Position numbers and translations under genes: made by a program. 64,000 bases of DNA, taken from assembly GCA_028015205.1 (NCBI GenBank), contig JAPWFG010000020.1:3596001-3660000 (forward strand), given 5' to 3'. The stretch's first letter is position 1. Each line of letters opens with the position of its first letter. The notes under the pieces are model-generated. The model searched no databases. It was not told the DNA's origin and saw only the letters and a list, made by a program, of their open reading frames with translations. Shown here one piece after another: positions 1 through 10,066 of this stretch. This DNA comes from Mytilisepta virgata (Eukaryota; Mollusca; Bivalvia; Mytilida; Mytilidae).

Positions 1-35
1 TACTGAAAATCAAGGTTTAAAATCTGATCTCGAAC

Positions 36-2294
36 TCAACGTCTAAAATCTATTCTCAAAACAAGAACGTTAAAAGTGAGCGGTTGAGCGGCAAAAATGC
101 TATTTTTATCTGAACCTGCCTCAAAGAAACTGGATGGCCTAACATATTCTACTACGTCTTTAACAAAAAAGTTAAACCGGCGGTTATCCGATGACCACAA
201 AAACGGCCAAAAACAATTTGAAGTCCATTTTGGTACCACAAGAGTACCGTGGCTCTCGCAAAGAGCCAGATGCTGAATTACTCTCGGCACTTGATTTACA
301 GGTGGAACTATCCAACAGTTATACAAACCCCAATCAAACGCGAATGCATCGACTCCAAGGGTGCCAGGACACCAAAATTTAGAGAAAAAACGAGACATTT
401 TATGGTTGTTAACATCTGCGAACAGGTCAATGTCGTATGGGCCCCAAATTGAATTAAAATAATTAAAATAGATATTACTGACTCCCCAGTCGTCGAAGTC
501 AAAAACCTTACTGTAAAAATCCGCCACTTGGTTGTAATCTCGAGGTATCCATTCAACTTCTAATGATATTGCGTCTACAACGCAAATACTGAAGATTTTT
601 GTTGCCAAAGAATGCAAATCACTTTTCATGCTCCCTGCTCGGATAATTCTCACGACGTTTTGATTATCTGTATAAATTTTAACGATTCGATTAGCCAAAT
701 CGCTTTTTAAAGATTTTAATGTTATTAAGACTGCGAGTAACTCTCTGAAAGTAGAACTCTGCTTGGCCTCGGTGTCGGACCACATTTTGTGTACGATTTT
801 TGAATTTGTTTCGACGGTAAAAGCGGCGCAGGCAAAACTGCTTGCGTCAGCATAAACGATTTTATCAGGAATACGGTTTTGCGCCAAAAATTTCCTGGTG
901 GGTAAAGACTGACAATTAAAAAACCAGAATTCGAGCTCAGACAGAGCGGCATTTGTAAGAGTAATCTTTTGGTCCCAAAACTCAGATGTTGCAATAATCA
1001 TGAGCATATTTCTACTCATAATACGGCAAATATTACCGAAGCTAGGCATGAAGGAGATAATTTTTCCTGTAATACGCGCCAACTTTCTCGGAGTTAAATC
1101 TTCCAAGCTATCAAGAGTATTTGAAATGATCCCTCGGAATTTCGAAAGTTTTTCCTGTGGAATTTCCAAAGTGAGTGCAGAAAGATCCCAGGTGAAACCT
1201 AACCAAGTTAACCTGCGAGTAGGTTCCCAAATGCTTTTTTCGTGGTTCAGAAAAAGACCTGCAAGCGATAAATCCCCTCGAACTCTGTCAGCTAAGGATT
1301 TGCAAGAATGGTACGAATTTTCAAAACCCCAACCATCATCTAAATAAAGTACCATGCGATAACCAAAAGATCTCCAATATTTCACTAACGGTCTGAGCAC
1401 TTTTGAAAATATATGTGCCGCTACTGATAAGCCAAATGGAAGACATTTAAATGTAAAATACCTTGTTCCTTCTGGAAAATCCCAAGAAAAGCCTAAAAAT
1501 TTTCTATGATCCTCGTGAATAACAATATTATGATATGCTGATTTGAGATCGAATTTAAAACAGTAACCTGGACTTGAAATAAACTGAATAGCTTCTGGCA
1601 CGCCTTCAAATTTAAATTTTCTTCTTTCTATAAATTTATTTACATGTCGTAAATCTAATATGAGCCTTTCTTTGCCGTCGGCGTTAACGGACACGGTCAA
1701 AGGATTAATAACGAAAGGGGGGTTATTCTGACAATCGATAACCACTCCTGCGTCTAATAATTTGTTGATCGCTGAAGTTACGAAGGATTTGTGTGTGATA
1801 GCCGAACTATTGTTTTTCATGATTTTTGAGGTAGGTGAATCAGAAAAGGGCATTAAATAACCATATTCTATTACATTCAGTACAAAATTACTAGCTCGTA
1901 ATGTGTTTTTCCAAAACGATAAATGAGATCTTAAATTATCTACAACAAAATTATTTACCTCATTTAAATCCGCGTTCGATTTTAACTCGTTCTTAATAGA
2001 TAAAATGTGAGAAAAATTATACTTAACTGCATAGTCATTTTCATCGCCTGGCTCCTGTGCTGTATCTGCTGTCTCTAAATGGTCTTGGTGGGCTGGAACG
2101 GGCTCTTCTTGGGCAGTTGTATGCCCAGTGGTTTTCGTCGTTGCAGTAATAGCATCTCCCGGAATTGCTGGTCTTTCCTCCGTAAGCGTTGCTGAAGTAC
2201 TCTGAAGGGGTGTACGAGATACCGGGCGATTTGCTGTCTGAACCCTGGGCTGTGTGTTTAGGTGCCGATCTTCCAAATGATGCGCTAGAGTCAC
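36..2294 (-). CDS. DIRS/Ngaro-like retrotransposon polyprotein: reverse transcriptase and RNase H
   Basis: An open frame of 752 codons. The reverse transcriptase palm is clear: the first catalytic Asp lies in FDLKSAYHN (about residue 249), followed by LPFGLS (285-290) and YLDD (317-320). The RNase H domain keeps all four acidic residues: D482 in YADAS, E518 in FRELL, D543 in YTDNQ and D592 in ADFYSK. Residues about 618-700 (DIDLFAD, VDAFAFDW, VPKW) match the region that follows RNase H in DIRS/Ngaro elements. The frame begins inside the gag frame with a GTG and has no ATG before residue 148, so it is probably made as a gag-pol fusion by ribosomal frameshifting; pol is in the +1 frame relative to gag. 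The tyrosine recombinase expected for this order would lie beyond position 1. No stop interrupts the frame, suggesting a young copy. Family-level call strong; clade within the order uncertain. Confidence 0.88.
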   Translation of the reverse strand: MTLAHHLEDRHLNTQPRVQTANRPVSRTPLQSTSATLTEERPAIPGDAITATTKTTGHTTAQEEPVPAHQDHLETADTAQEPGDENDYAVKYNFSHILSIKNELKSNADLNEVNNFVVDNLRSHLSFWKNTLRASNFVLNVIEYGYLMPFSDSPTSKIMKNNSSAITHKSFVTSAINKLLDAGVVIDCQNNPPFVINPLTVSVNADGKERLILDLRHVNKFIERRKFKFEGVPEAIQFISSPGYCFKFDLKSAYHNIVIHEDHRKFLGFSWDFPEGTRYFTFKCLPFGLSVAAHIFSKVLRPLVKYWRSFGYRMVLYLDDGWGFENSYHSCKSLADRVRGDLSLAGLFLNHEKSIWEPTRRLTWLGFTWDLSALTLEIPQEKLSKFRGIISNTLDSLEDLTPRKLARITGKIISFMPSFGNICRIMSRNMLMIIATSEFWDQKITLTNAALSELEFWFFNCQSLPTRKFLAQNRIPDKIVYADASSFACAAFTVETNSKIVHKMWSDTEAKQSSTFRELLAVLITLKSLKSDLANRIVKIYTDNQNVVRIIRAGSMKSDLHSLATKIFSICVVDAISLEVEWIPRDYNQVADFYSKVFDFDDWGVSNIYFNYFNSIWGPYDIDLFADVNNHKMSRFFSKFWCPGTLGVDAFAFDWGLYNCWIVPPVNQVPRVIQHLALCESHGTLVVPKWTSNCFWPFLWSSDNRRFNFFVKDVVEYVRPSSFFEAGSDKNSIFAAQPLTFNVLVLRIDFRR

Positions 2295-2877
2295 GAAAAA
2301 GATGAGACGTATTCGGCTTCTCTGCTGTACTTGGTCCGGCGCTGTAAGGTGCGTATTTCTGCCTCTGCTTTTCTCTCCTCTTCATTTTTGCCCGATATTC
2401 TGCCTGTCGAAGCTTTACAGCATCGTCGCTGCCGTCCGTTAGGGGATCGTCGGTGTACTCTTCTACAACGTCCCAACCGTATTTATCTGCGATGCGCAGA
2501 AGTTTGTTGCGCTCTTTAAGTGCGGTGCTGCATTTCTCTAGTGCATCCACTGCACAAGCATGAGATCCCCTCCTGATAAAGTCGATCACCTTTGAAACCT
2601 CTTCGAGACGTGCGGAGTTAAAATCAAACTGCTTGGCGTTTGCCTCGTAACGGAAAGTTGGTGTCACCTTTGGAGTTGAAACTACTGTGTCGGCTGGCTG
2701 GAGCCTAATACGAACTTCCATCTCGGAAAAAATGTCATCTTTCTGCTTTTGTAAAGCGTCATCTAGCTTTTGGGTGAATAACGCTAAAGCATCCTCCGGC
2801 GAAAAATCAGGAGACCCGCGTGACGACGGTGGTGGCTGACTCCTATGTGCGGATGAGCTGTTTCCTTCTTCGCTCAT
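2041..2877 (-). CDS. gag-like protein of the DIRS/Ngaro-like retrotransposon
   Basis: A 278-codon frame starting at an ATG at 2877 and overlapping the first 254 bases of the pol frame. The N-terminus is Ser/Pro-rich, the middle is charged and probably helical, a Lys/Arg-rich stretch follows near residues 160-175, and a CX2CX4HX4C zinc knuckle (CYYCNDENHWAYNC) sits at about residues 242-255 with a basic tail behind it. This is the usual nucleocapsid-like layout of retroelement gag proteins; it would bind element RNA and form cytoplasmic particles. It lies immediately upstream of, and overlaps, the reverse transcriptase frame, as expected for gag. No internal stop. The alternative, a host CCHC protein, is unlikely given the overlap with pol. 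Confidence 0.82.
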   Translation of the reverse strand: MSEEGNSSSAHRSQPPPSSRGSPDFSPEDALALFTQKLDDALQKQKDDIFSEMEVRIRLQPADTVVSTPKVTPTFRYEANAKQFDFNSARLEEVSKVIDFIRRGSHACAVDALEKCSTALKERNKLLRIADKYGWDVVEEYTDDPLTDGSDDAVKLRQAEYRAKMKRREKQRQKYAPYSAGPSTAEKPNTSHLFRDSSASFGRSAPKHTAQGSDSKSPGISYTPSEYFSNAYGGKTSNSGRCYYCNDENHWAYNCPRRARSSPPRPFRDSRYSTGARR

Positions 2878-3110
2878 GTTTAAAACTTGCTGAAATCGCT
2901 CAAATTAAATCGTAGTGTTCTGGTTGTGTGGAAAACCTCGACAAACTGAAATTCTCTGGTGCGAAACCTTATATACTGACTCAAGGGGTCAAAGCATGCT
3001 GAACTTTTTCGGCGGCAAAATCTGGACAGACAAAAGTACGTTTTCTTTGTATGAATGAACAAAAGCTTTATAAAAGAAAAGGAAAACTTTATAACCAAAA
3101 GAAATAAATA
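2878..3110 (-). other. 5' non-coding part of the DIRS-like element
   Basis: Sequence upstream of the gag ATG. It has stops in all frames or only short frames without recognisable content, and probably holds the element's upstream terminal repeat and promoter. No matching repeat copy is visible, because the other end of the element lies outside the window, so the outer boundary (somewhere before the LINE remnant) is a guess. Confidence 0.35.
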
Positions 3111-3387
3111 TATTCTGCGTTCTTTCGGAACATTGTGCCACCTCCCAAGTTCAATTTGTAATTTTAAATTTGATGCTCTTCATTTTGCTATCCAAACACG
3201 ATTACCAGGAGAAAGTTTTAACAAATATCTTTCCATTCCAAATTTTTTCTTAAAGGTAGAATACCCCCCCCCCCCCCGAGATGAATTTTCAATATCTGAG
3301 AACCACCTTTGAATAAAAGAATCTTGTAGCTGATCAGTGGCTTATATAATGAAAGTGCAAAATATCCTTGCATATCAAATATATAAC

Positions 3388-5085
3388 TTAAACCAGTTTC
3401 ATCAAAAACATTTTTACCAAATTTAATCCATGTAAATTTATATTGTCCAGAATTATGTGGCTACTTAATTTATTTTCCTTTAAACACTGCCTATTACAAA
3501 ATGAAATCATTCTCAATTTAACATTAATACACAGTGGATAACGCCCAAGCTCGCCGTATGCCATGAAATTCGGTGTTAATTTTCTCAATTTCAGTATCCT
3601 TTTACAAAATTGTAAATGAATTCTCTCTAGTTCAGTATAATTTTCAAACCCCCAAACTTCTGCCCCATAAAGTAAAATAGGTTCAACAACTGAATCAAAT
3701 AATTTAAATTGTATATCAATTGGTATGGATAAATTTCGAATTCGTCTATAAACAGAGAATAAAGCCCGTCGAGCTTGAGCTGCAAGTCTAGTTCTAGCAT
3801 TTGAAAAACTACCATTAAAATTAAAAATCACATCAAGATATAAATAAGTCAACAACTTCAATATTTTCACCTTGCAATGTAAATACTGGAGGATTTTTTA
3901 TTTTTCGTTTACTAAAAATTACAATTGTTGATTTAGAATAGTTTACTGAGTTTCCAATAATTGCAATAAGTACCAAAAATGTCCAAGTTTTTTTGAAGCG
4001 CTTCCATTGTTTCTGCCAAAATAACAGTATTGTCTGAATATAAGAAAATAAAAATTTCAACAAATAGAGAAATATTATTTTCAATTTTTTTTCAATCATT
4101 TCATGTGGGATTCCATCTAAGGAGACCAAAAAATCTTCCAGGTCATTTAAAAAGAGTGCAAATAAAAACAGATATCAGTTTTCACCCTGACGAACTCCGG
4201 TCAAACATGGGAAAAAATCTGAGTATTGATTTCGATATTTAACACAAGATTTAATAGTTTGGTACATGTTAAATATAACATAAAAGCATTTTCCTTTAAT
4301 ACCACTTTTTGTAATTTCTGCCATCAAAGACCTTTCTAAAATCTATGAATGAGCAAAAAATTTTCTTCCCAAAAGAAAAATATAAGAATCAATGCATGAA
4401 GTGAAAAAACATTATCGGTTGTCGAATAACCTTTACGAAAACCAGTTTGACTTTCCTTTAATAAGCAAATTTGAGTAGAGTATAATGTTAAGCGCTTGTT
4501 CAGAATACAAGTAAAAAGTTTTTCCATACAACTAACTAGAGTAATTGCACGAAAATTATCAGGGTCCTTTGGTTCACCTTTCTTTTTGTATACAGGCAGA
4601 ATAATACTAGTCAACCGGCTTTCAGGAATAATACCACTATCAAAAACTAAATATCTTACAATAAATTCTAATAGCAGCTGCTGGTATTGAATCTTTAAGA
4701 TAGTCATTGATAATATTATCATCTCCAGAAGCTTTATTATTTTTCAATGTTTTAATACTCTCTAGAATTTCAGATCCTGTAATTTCTGAGTTCAATACTG
4801 CTTCACAGATAGAATTTATTTCATCAATATTTAAACTAAAATCATTATTTGCATTAATCTCTGAATTTTCAGAATTTAATTTTTGAAATACTCATACAAA
4901 ATATCTATATCTGGATTTTCCCTGGGCTGGCCAGAGAACTTATTTAATATTTTCCATAGTGACTTTTGGTCAGGTTTTGATACACCCCTAATTTCATCCT
5001 CACATTTTTGCCCACAACTTTTGGTCATAACCATTATATATTTTTTAGCACAATCATTAATGACTAAAATAATAAAAGAAACCAC
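3388..5085 (-). pseudogene. Degenerate LINE (non-LTR retrotransposon) reverse transcriptase
   Basis: Four successive minus-strand frames give one broken reverse transcriptase. 4876-5085 is an upstream linker; 4336-4722 carries the fingers/palm start (SIILPVYKKKGEPKDPDNFR, then TGFRKGYSTTDN); 3833-4129 carries the palm end (VIFSKRK); 3388-3870 is the C-terminal region (LFDSVVEPILLYGAEVWG, then ELERIHLQFCKRIL). Frames shift at least three times. The catalytic box expected as YADD reads Y-S-D-N at 4029-4040, so even this part is inactive. No apurinic endonuclease is seen upstream, so the copy looks 5'-truncated near 5100. Affinity is with the CR1/Jockey/I group of animal LINEs; the exact clade cannot be settled by eye. 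It lies just upstream of, and in the same orientation as, the DIRS-like element. Confidence 0.8.
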
Positions 5086-5359
5086 TTTTTCTTTAAAGAA
5101 TTTAATTTTTCTTTGACTAATATGGAGTGTTCTGACGTCCTACGCCGGTGTCAATTACTAGAACGTCATGGAATATCAGACTATGGACAGAATGGAGCAC
5201 AGAAAAAAGTAAGCACAAAAAGCTAAGAGAATAACCTAATAGGATTACAAATAGCATTGCTAAACCTCATTCCCGCCTTTCGTTTTCGTTTTCATAGGGA
5301 GCCATTTCATTTAATACATATACATTCCAAAGATAGACAAAAAATAGCAGTAAGTTTAC

Positions 5360-5454
5360 CTCTTTATTTCTGGTATATCTTCCAGACGAAGGCGTTTTTC
5401 TATCTCTTCCAAGTTTTTTTCATATTCCGCAATACGACATTCAAGCTCTTCTAT
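5360..5454 (-). CDS. Orphan coding exon with a coiled coil, unidentified gene
   Basis: A 95-bp minus-strand exon between a good acceptor (TTTTATTTTAG) and a good donor (AG/GTAAAC). Read from its first base it is open for 31 codons plus two bases. The peptide is strongly heptad-like and charged: it starts IEELECRIAEYEKNLEEIEK and ends LEDIPEIKR. The other frames do not give a comparable peptide. Adjacent exons of the gene were not found; the next downstream exon would lie left of the LINE and DIRS insertions or outside the window. I do not recognise the protein; coiled-coil sequences resist family assignment by eye. Donor, acceptor and open frame agreeing makes a chance match unlikely, but a single short exon remains unproven. 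Confidence 0.5.
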
Positions 5455-5577
5455 CTAAAATAAAATAACGGGTAGATTTATTGGTAATCCGCGTGCATAA
5501 ATTCCAGGTTCATTTTGCTAAACCGAAACAAGAACATGAAGAATGTGCTTTTGGAACAAATTAAAGAAAAACTACTC

Positions 5578-5645
5578 TGTGTGTGTCTGAGTTCTGTCTC
5601 TGTCTGTCTGTGTGTGTCTGCGTTCTGTCTGTCTGTCTGTGTGTT
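5578..5645. repeat. TG/TCTG microsatellite
   Basis: Runs of tgtgtgtc and gtctgtct units, interrupted by 'tgagttc' and 'tgcgttc', make a compound simple repeat of about 65 bp. It lies in non-coding DNA about 125 bp upstream (minus sense) of the coiled-coil exon. Confidence 0.8.
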
Positions 5646-6894
5646 TATAAATTATTATTATTATTTTGAAACTTGATCAACCAATAATTACAAAAAATAT
5701 ACCATAGGAGTTGTAACTATATACAGATTCAAATCATTTCGAACTCATATGATAAGATTTAACTATGGTATTCGTGTTAGTGAGTATCCATCTACAGCAT
5801 AAACACCAAACAATACATGTAGTACTAGTGTGTTATATTTTATGTTAATATGTTAGAAAATGTGTTCCTTATATTCATTGGTAATATTTGAAATCCCTAG
5901 TTTATGTGACATTTGCCAATTAAATTTTATGATAGCATTTAACGCATGTCGGTTTTTGACATATGTTATTTCATTTACAATTCCCAACGAGCCATTCCAT
6001 TCCGCCTGTTTCGCTGTGTTTTTTTTTCCTTCATTATTACTTAAAATTTAAAAAGAAATCTGTACAAATCTCATCAATCTGTCATATTTTACTGTACAAA
6101 CCCCATGTGTTACCTCTGCTGTGAATTATTGATCACTGCGCTAGAAAAAACACACACACATGCAGGTGTCTTGTGAACAGTGTTTGGGACTTAATTAAAC
6201 GACATTCGCTAATTAGTTATCTAATTATGGAATGACTGAGCACTAACTGTCTTAAATTTGTTTTATATAACTGATGAAAACCACAATGACACCTACACAT
6301 GCAAAATTGGAGGTAATATACAACGGTAAGTTTTTCTTACACTATATAACAATGATTATTGTCGAGGTACTTTACAGGGAACTAAAACCAAAGTTACATC
6401 CTTTATAAAACGGTCATTAGAACTGATGAGAGGGGATTACCAAAATAATTGTTTATATATCTTCTTTATTATCACATTATTTTATGTGTGTTATGTTGTA
6501 TATTGTATGTTTATATCCCTATAAATGGGGTTGTGTTTTGCATTAATAAAATAATATCAACGTAACTATGCAGAAAAATATTCATTAATTTTAGTATTTA
6601 AACTATTCATTACAAATACAAACTATGAGTACAAAGTTAAAATTCATTTATTTATATATTTTAAAAGTAGTTTGGTTTCCTTAAAACTTTTTGAATGTGA
6701 CCACATGTATATCATTATAAATATATATTTGATTTTTGTCCTCTCACTCCTCTCTTGGAATCCTCTGAGGCCTTGGCCTTTATACATGTAGGTAGAAATG
6801 TCAAATCCATTCTGCATTTTTATAAGCAGATCTGACTCTGTATAATAAATGTTGTTTACCCATGAACAAAATTTCCTATTAACGGCTTATTTTA

Positions 6895-7085
6895 TTATGT
6901 TTGTTTGTTTAGTTGGGGTTTTACGCCGTTTTCAGCACATTTGTCTATTTCGCGGCGTCCAGTCCAGGTAGAGGAAGCCGGAGTACCTGGAGAGAACCAC
7001 CGACCCACAAAACTTAGGAAAATTGGCAATCTTATCAAATTAATATAGGAGTCGAACACACCCCACCAAAAGGTGAGACCTCAGC
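6895..7085 (+). repeat. Dispersed repeat of a kind common in molluscs, SINE- or MITE-like
   Basis: The stretch contains GGGGTTTTACGCCGTTTTCA, then AGGTAGAGGAAGCCGGAGTA and ACCTGGAGAGAACCACCGAC, followed by a short AT-rich part and an ACCCCACCAAAAGGTGAGAC end. From memory this type of sequence recurs in many mollusc genomes. No coding capacity. A second short echo (TGGTAGAGGAAGCCAGACAA) occurs near 38568. Family name and ends not determined. Confidence 0.4.
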
Positions 7086-7987
7086 GATCATTTATTTTAT
7101 TATGAATGAAAATAATCATGAAATATATAAATAGTAAACATGACATTTGTTTGAATAAAACATCAACGGGCTTAGATTCAAAGTTGTTTTGTGAATCCAA
7201 ATGTGACTGCGCTTTAAAAATGTTATAGATTACATGTTTTATAGTCGTAATTTACCTTACAATGAAGTGAAATATTAATAACTTGATCTGCAGTACATAA
7301 AACACGCCCATTTATCTCTCTAATGCATAACAATTGCTATATATGGTTTAATTTTTACAAAACGCTGCGTTTCAAAATTTGTGGAATCTGATTCGATGAA
7401 TAGTTCCCGTGTGAAATGTATGGATTACTCTTTTTAGACACACACAATCATTACTGCAAAATCTGTTCCGAACAAATATTGCATATGAAAGAGATTTTGC
7501 AGCTATTCGTGTGTAATTTACTATAATTTAACAAACACGTTATATCGAATTAAATTCCTAATTGTTTAAATAAACCAGAATAATGTGAAAATTTAACATT
7601 ATCAATCGTTGTGCATAGAAGAGATAACTAGGCGTGCCTTACAAAGCAATGGTATGTGAGCTGAAAATATATATTGTAACATAAAATTCCGTGTACAATA
7701 CGATCAGTTATATTATAAATTGTTCTTGTTTTTGAATGAAAATATTATTTGAACGTTTAAACTTTACTATATTTGATATAATTGCTCTATACTGTTGACA
7801 TGCTTTTGAATACACACAGTGCCCCAGGTCGAACATGGTCAAGCTGTCGCCACATGTAAATTAAACTATATACTTCAAAAAATGACCGCTGTTGAACTAA
7901 TATTGACTAATTCTAATAATATTAATTCTACGTGCGTCATTCTTACCCGTTATGTAAGAATTGTTCGGTCTGACCTAAATTCTACCG

Positions 7988-7996
7988 TATAAATAG
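7988..7996 (+). promoter_or_regulatory. TATA box of the zinc-finger gene
   Basis: TATAAATAG, a near-perfect TATA box. About 30 bases downstream begins a short putative first exon that ends at a donor-like TTATAG/GTATGT (8041/8042). The translated exon begins after an acceptor at 8531, so the layout is TATA box, short untranslated exon, intron, coding exon. Initiation near 8018-8022 is inferred from the box. Confidence 0.5.
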
Positions 7997-8022
7997 GAAA
8001 GAAATCCTAGCTTTCTAAGCTT

Positions 8023-8277
8023 GGGTATTTTACTGTTATAGGTATGTACATTTGTTTTTAGTATTAAGAATTTAAACTTCAATAATAATTATTTAGTTTT
8101 GAAATTTTATAATAAATGAATCATAACTATGTTCATTAAATATTTTCAATAACAATTAAATCTGAATATAATTATCTCACAGTTTTAGATGTTACATCTT
8201 TTGCTTTTTGCGATGTTTTTCTTTCTTATTTCTTGTTTTTATTATTTTAATAAAGCTCGGGTATTTTACTGTTATAG
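8023..8277 (+). repeat. Exact 19-bp direct repeat in the zinc-finger 5' region
   Basis: The 19-mer gggtattttactgttatag occurs at 8023-8041 and 8259-8277. The first copy ends in a donor (followed by GTATGT); the second is followed by ATG and a GC-rich stretch (8290-8420) unlike its surroundings. The two could be alternative initiator/first-exon ends made by local duplication. Confidence 0.45.
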
Positions 8278-8543
8278 ATGTTCCAGTAATTATCATTGGA
8301 GCCTGCCGATCCCGGCCTGCCTTTACCGGGCATGCCTCTACCAGCCAATACCCGCTTCACTCTACCTGGCCTATATACTACCCGGGCCGAGTTCCCCCAT
8401 CACTCAGGACGATGAAAAACAACTCCGAACAACAATAATCTCGATCATTTTCTTCTTTCTTTATATAATATAAACCTGACGACAACATACATATAGCCTT
8501 TTCTTAAATTTCTAAAATACTTTTCCAACAGAAACAATACAGA

Positions 8544-9746
8544 ATGGTTATCATAGAAGACAATAGCAGTTTTATCATACAAGATCCAGAGTACTATGAA
8601 ATTCTAGAAGAAGAAATTGAAGACGAAATAAAAGATAACCCTGTGTGCGCGAGACTTCTCTACCAAGTTAAACAAGAACTTTTGAGTACATTGGATATAG
8701 TGCATGTTGTACAATCAGACGAACATTTTGATTACAAAGAACGCGGTTTCCTTCATAAAACTACTTCACGACGTCAAAAGCGTGCTACGTGCAATATTTG
8801 TTTCAAGAGTTTTTGTAATAAATCTACAATGATTCGACACATAAAGATACATACTGGGGAACAGTTCGAATTTACTGAACAGTCAAACGTCCACGGAACT
8901 CCTGATAAAAATGAAGGTACAATTGAAAATAAGCAGCTTTCAGATTATGAAGAACAAAAACCCAAAGAATTATCTGACTTTAACCTAGTGGAAAACAATG
9001 TAATAGTTCAAAATTGCAAGACAACAATTTCCAAAAGAAAGTTTGAGTGCGAAATATGTGGTAGAACATTTGGAAAACGCTACAGATTACTTGATCATAG
9101 GCGCACTCACACGGGTGAACCTGTATCTCTCCAATTTCATTGTTCGGTATGTGAAAAACAGTTTAGAGATAAACGTGACCTCGACGATCATATCAGAACA
9201 CACACCGGCGATAAACCTTTCTCTTGTGAAATGTGCGACAGATCGTTCGCACAAAGCAGCAATCTTCGACGGCATCAACGAGTTCACACAGGGGAACCAG
9301 CAATCCATAAAGGAAAAGTCATACAGTGCGACATCTGCGGACGTTCATTTGGACAGCATCACCAACTGATACGACACATGAAAGTACATTTTCCGTTAAC
9401 TAACACTCCGAAATACAAATGTGATCAATGTCCAAAAGAATTTACGGAAAAGCATCACTTAGTCCGACATGTTCGTGTACATACGGGCGAAAAACCTTAT
9501 AAATGTGATTATTGTGACATGAAATTTACCTTTCATGCGTCTTGCACAAGTCACCGTCGGATTCACACAAATGAGAAACCTTTTACGTGCAATTTGTGTG
9601 AAAAGTCGTTCACACAACTGACAACTTTGAATTATCATATGCATGTACACTCTGGAGAGCCAAGATACATCTGCCTAATATGTGACAAGACTTTTTCAAG
9701 ACACAGAGACTATAAGGCTCATAAACAAGTACACAAAGCTTGTTAA
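8544..9746 (+). CDS. C2H2 zinc-finger protein, nine fingers
   Basis: A 400-codon intronless coding region. Residues 1-80 are acidic with no recognised domain. Nine C2H2 fingers follow: one isolated at 83-103, then an acidic Ser/Lys-rich spacer, then eight from 169 to 397 (starting about 169, 200, 228, 262, 293, 321, 349 and 377). Linkers HTGEKP, HTGDKP and HTNEKP mark classic tandem DNA-binding fingers; finger 5 to 6 has a longer linker (FPLTNTPKYK). All Cys and His ligands are present. The likely role is a sequence-specific nuclear transcription factor; the target cannot be read. The ATG at 8544 sits 12 bases after an acceptor (TTTTCCAACAG, ending 8531), so upstream exons are untranslated. 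No SCAN, KRAB or BTB domain. Finger genes expand by lineage, so no orthologue name is given. Confidence 0.93.
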   Translation: MVIIEDNSSFIIQDPEYYEILEEEIEDEIKDNPVCARLLYQVKQELLSTLDIVHVVQSDEHFDYKERGFLHKTTSRRQKRATCNICFKSFCNKSTMIRHIKIHTGEQFEFTEQSNVHGTPDKNEGTIENKQLSDYEEQKPKELSDFNLVENNVIVQNCKTTISKRKFECEICGRTFGKRYRLLDHRRTHTGEPVSLQFHCSVCEKQFRDKRDLDDHIRTHTGDKPFSCEMCDRSFAQSSNLRRHQRVHTGEPAIHKGKVIQCDICGRSFGQHHQLIRHMKVHFPLTNTPKYKCDQCPKEFTEKHHLVRHVRVHTGEKPYKCDYCDMKFTFHASCTSHRRIHTNEKPFTCNLCEKSFTQLTTLNYHMHVHSGEPRYICLICDKTFSRHRDYKAHKQVHKAC

Positions 9747-9940
9747 TGAATTATCAATGTCTTTCATTCATCAGTTACTATTTATTTTTACATAATTCTA
9801 TGGAACATTATTCATATTTTACATTACTAAAAACATTGTTATCATGTCTATTTTATTATTAAGATGTCGTCTATAAACGGACCCTTTTTTGCTTGATCTT
9901 ATCACGCACACTGTTTCTTCACCGGGCGCGTTTTCAAGAG

Positions 9941-9946
9941 AATAAA
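9941..9946 (+). terminator. Candidate polyadenylation signal of the zinc-finger gene
   Basis: AATAAA about 195 bases after the stop codon, the first canonical hexamer seen downstream; a second lies near 10040. The choice is inferred from distance. Confidence 0.5.
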
Positions 9947-10066
9947 AACATTGCAAGTTATTGATTTTTTAGCAAATTTAAAAGTGTCATGTTACTTTTT
10001 CAACAGCTTAACATATCTAATTTATAACACTGTACCAATTAAATAAATATCATCGTTGTGTAAGCA

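Larger units (their letters stand above)
5455..7987. other. AT-rich intergenic stretch between the coiled-coil exon and the zinc-finger gene
   Basis: No coding exon, RNA gene or clear mobile-element body was recognised apart from the separately listed microsatellite and dispersed repeat. Around 6480-6560 there is a short stretch ending in GCATTAATAAAATAATATC that resembles a LINE 3' tail, too weak to list alone. Confidence 0.4.
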
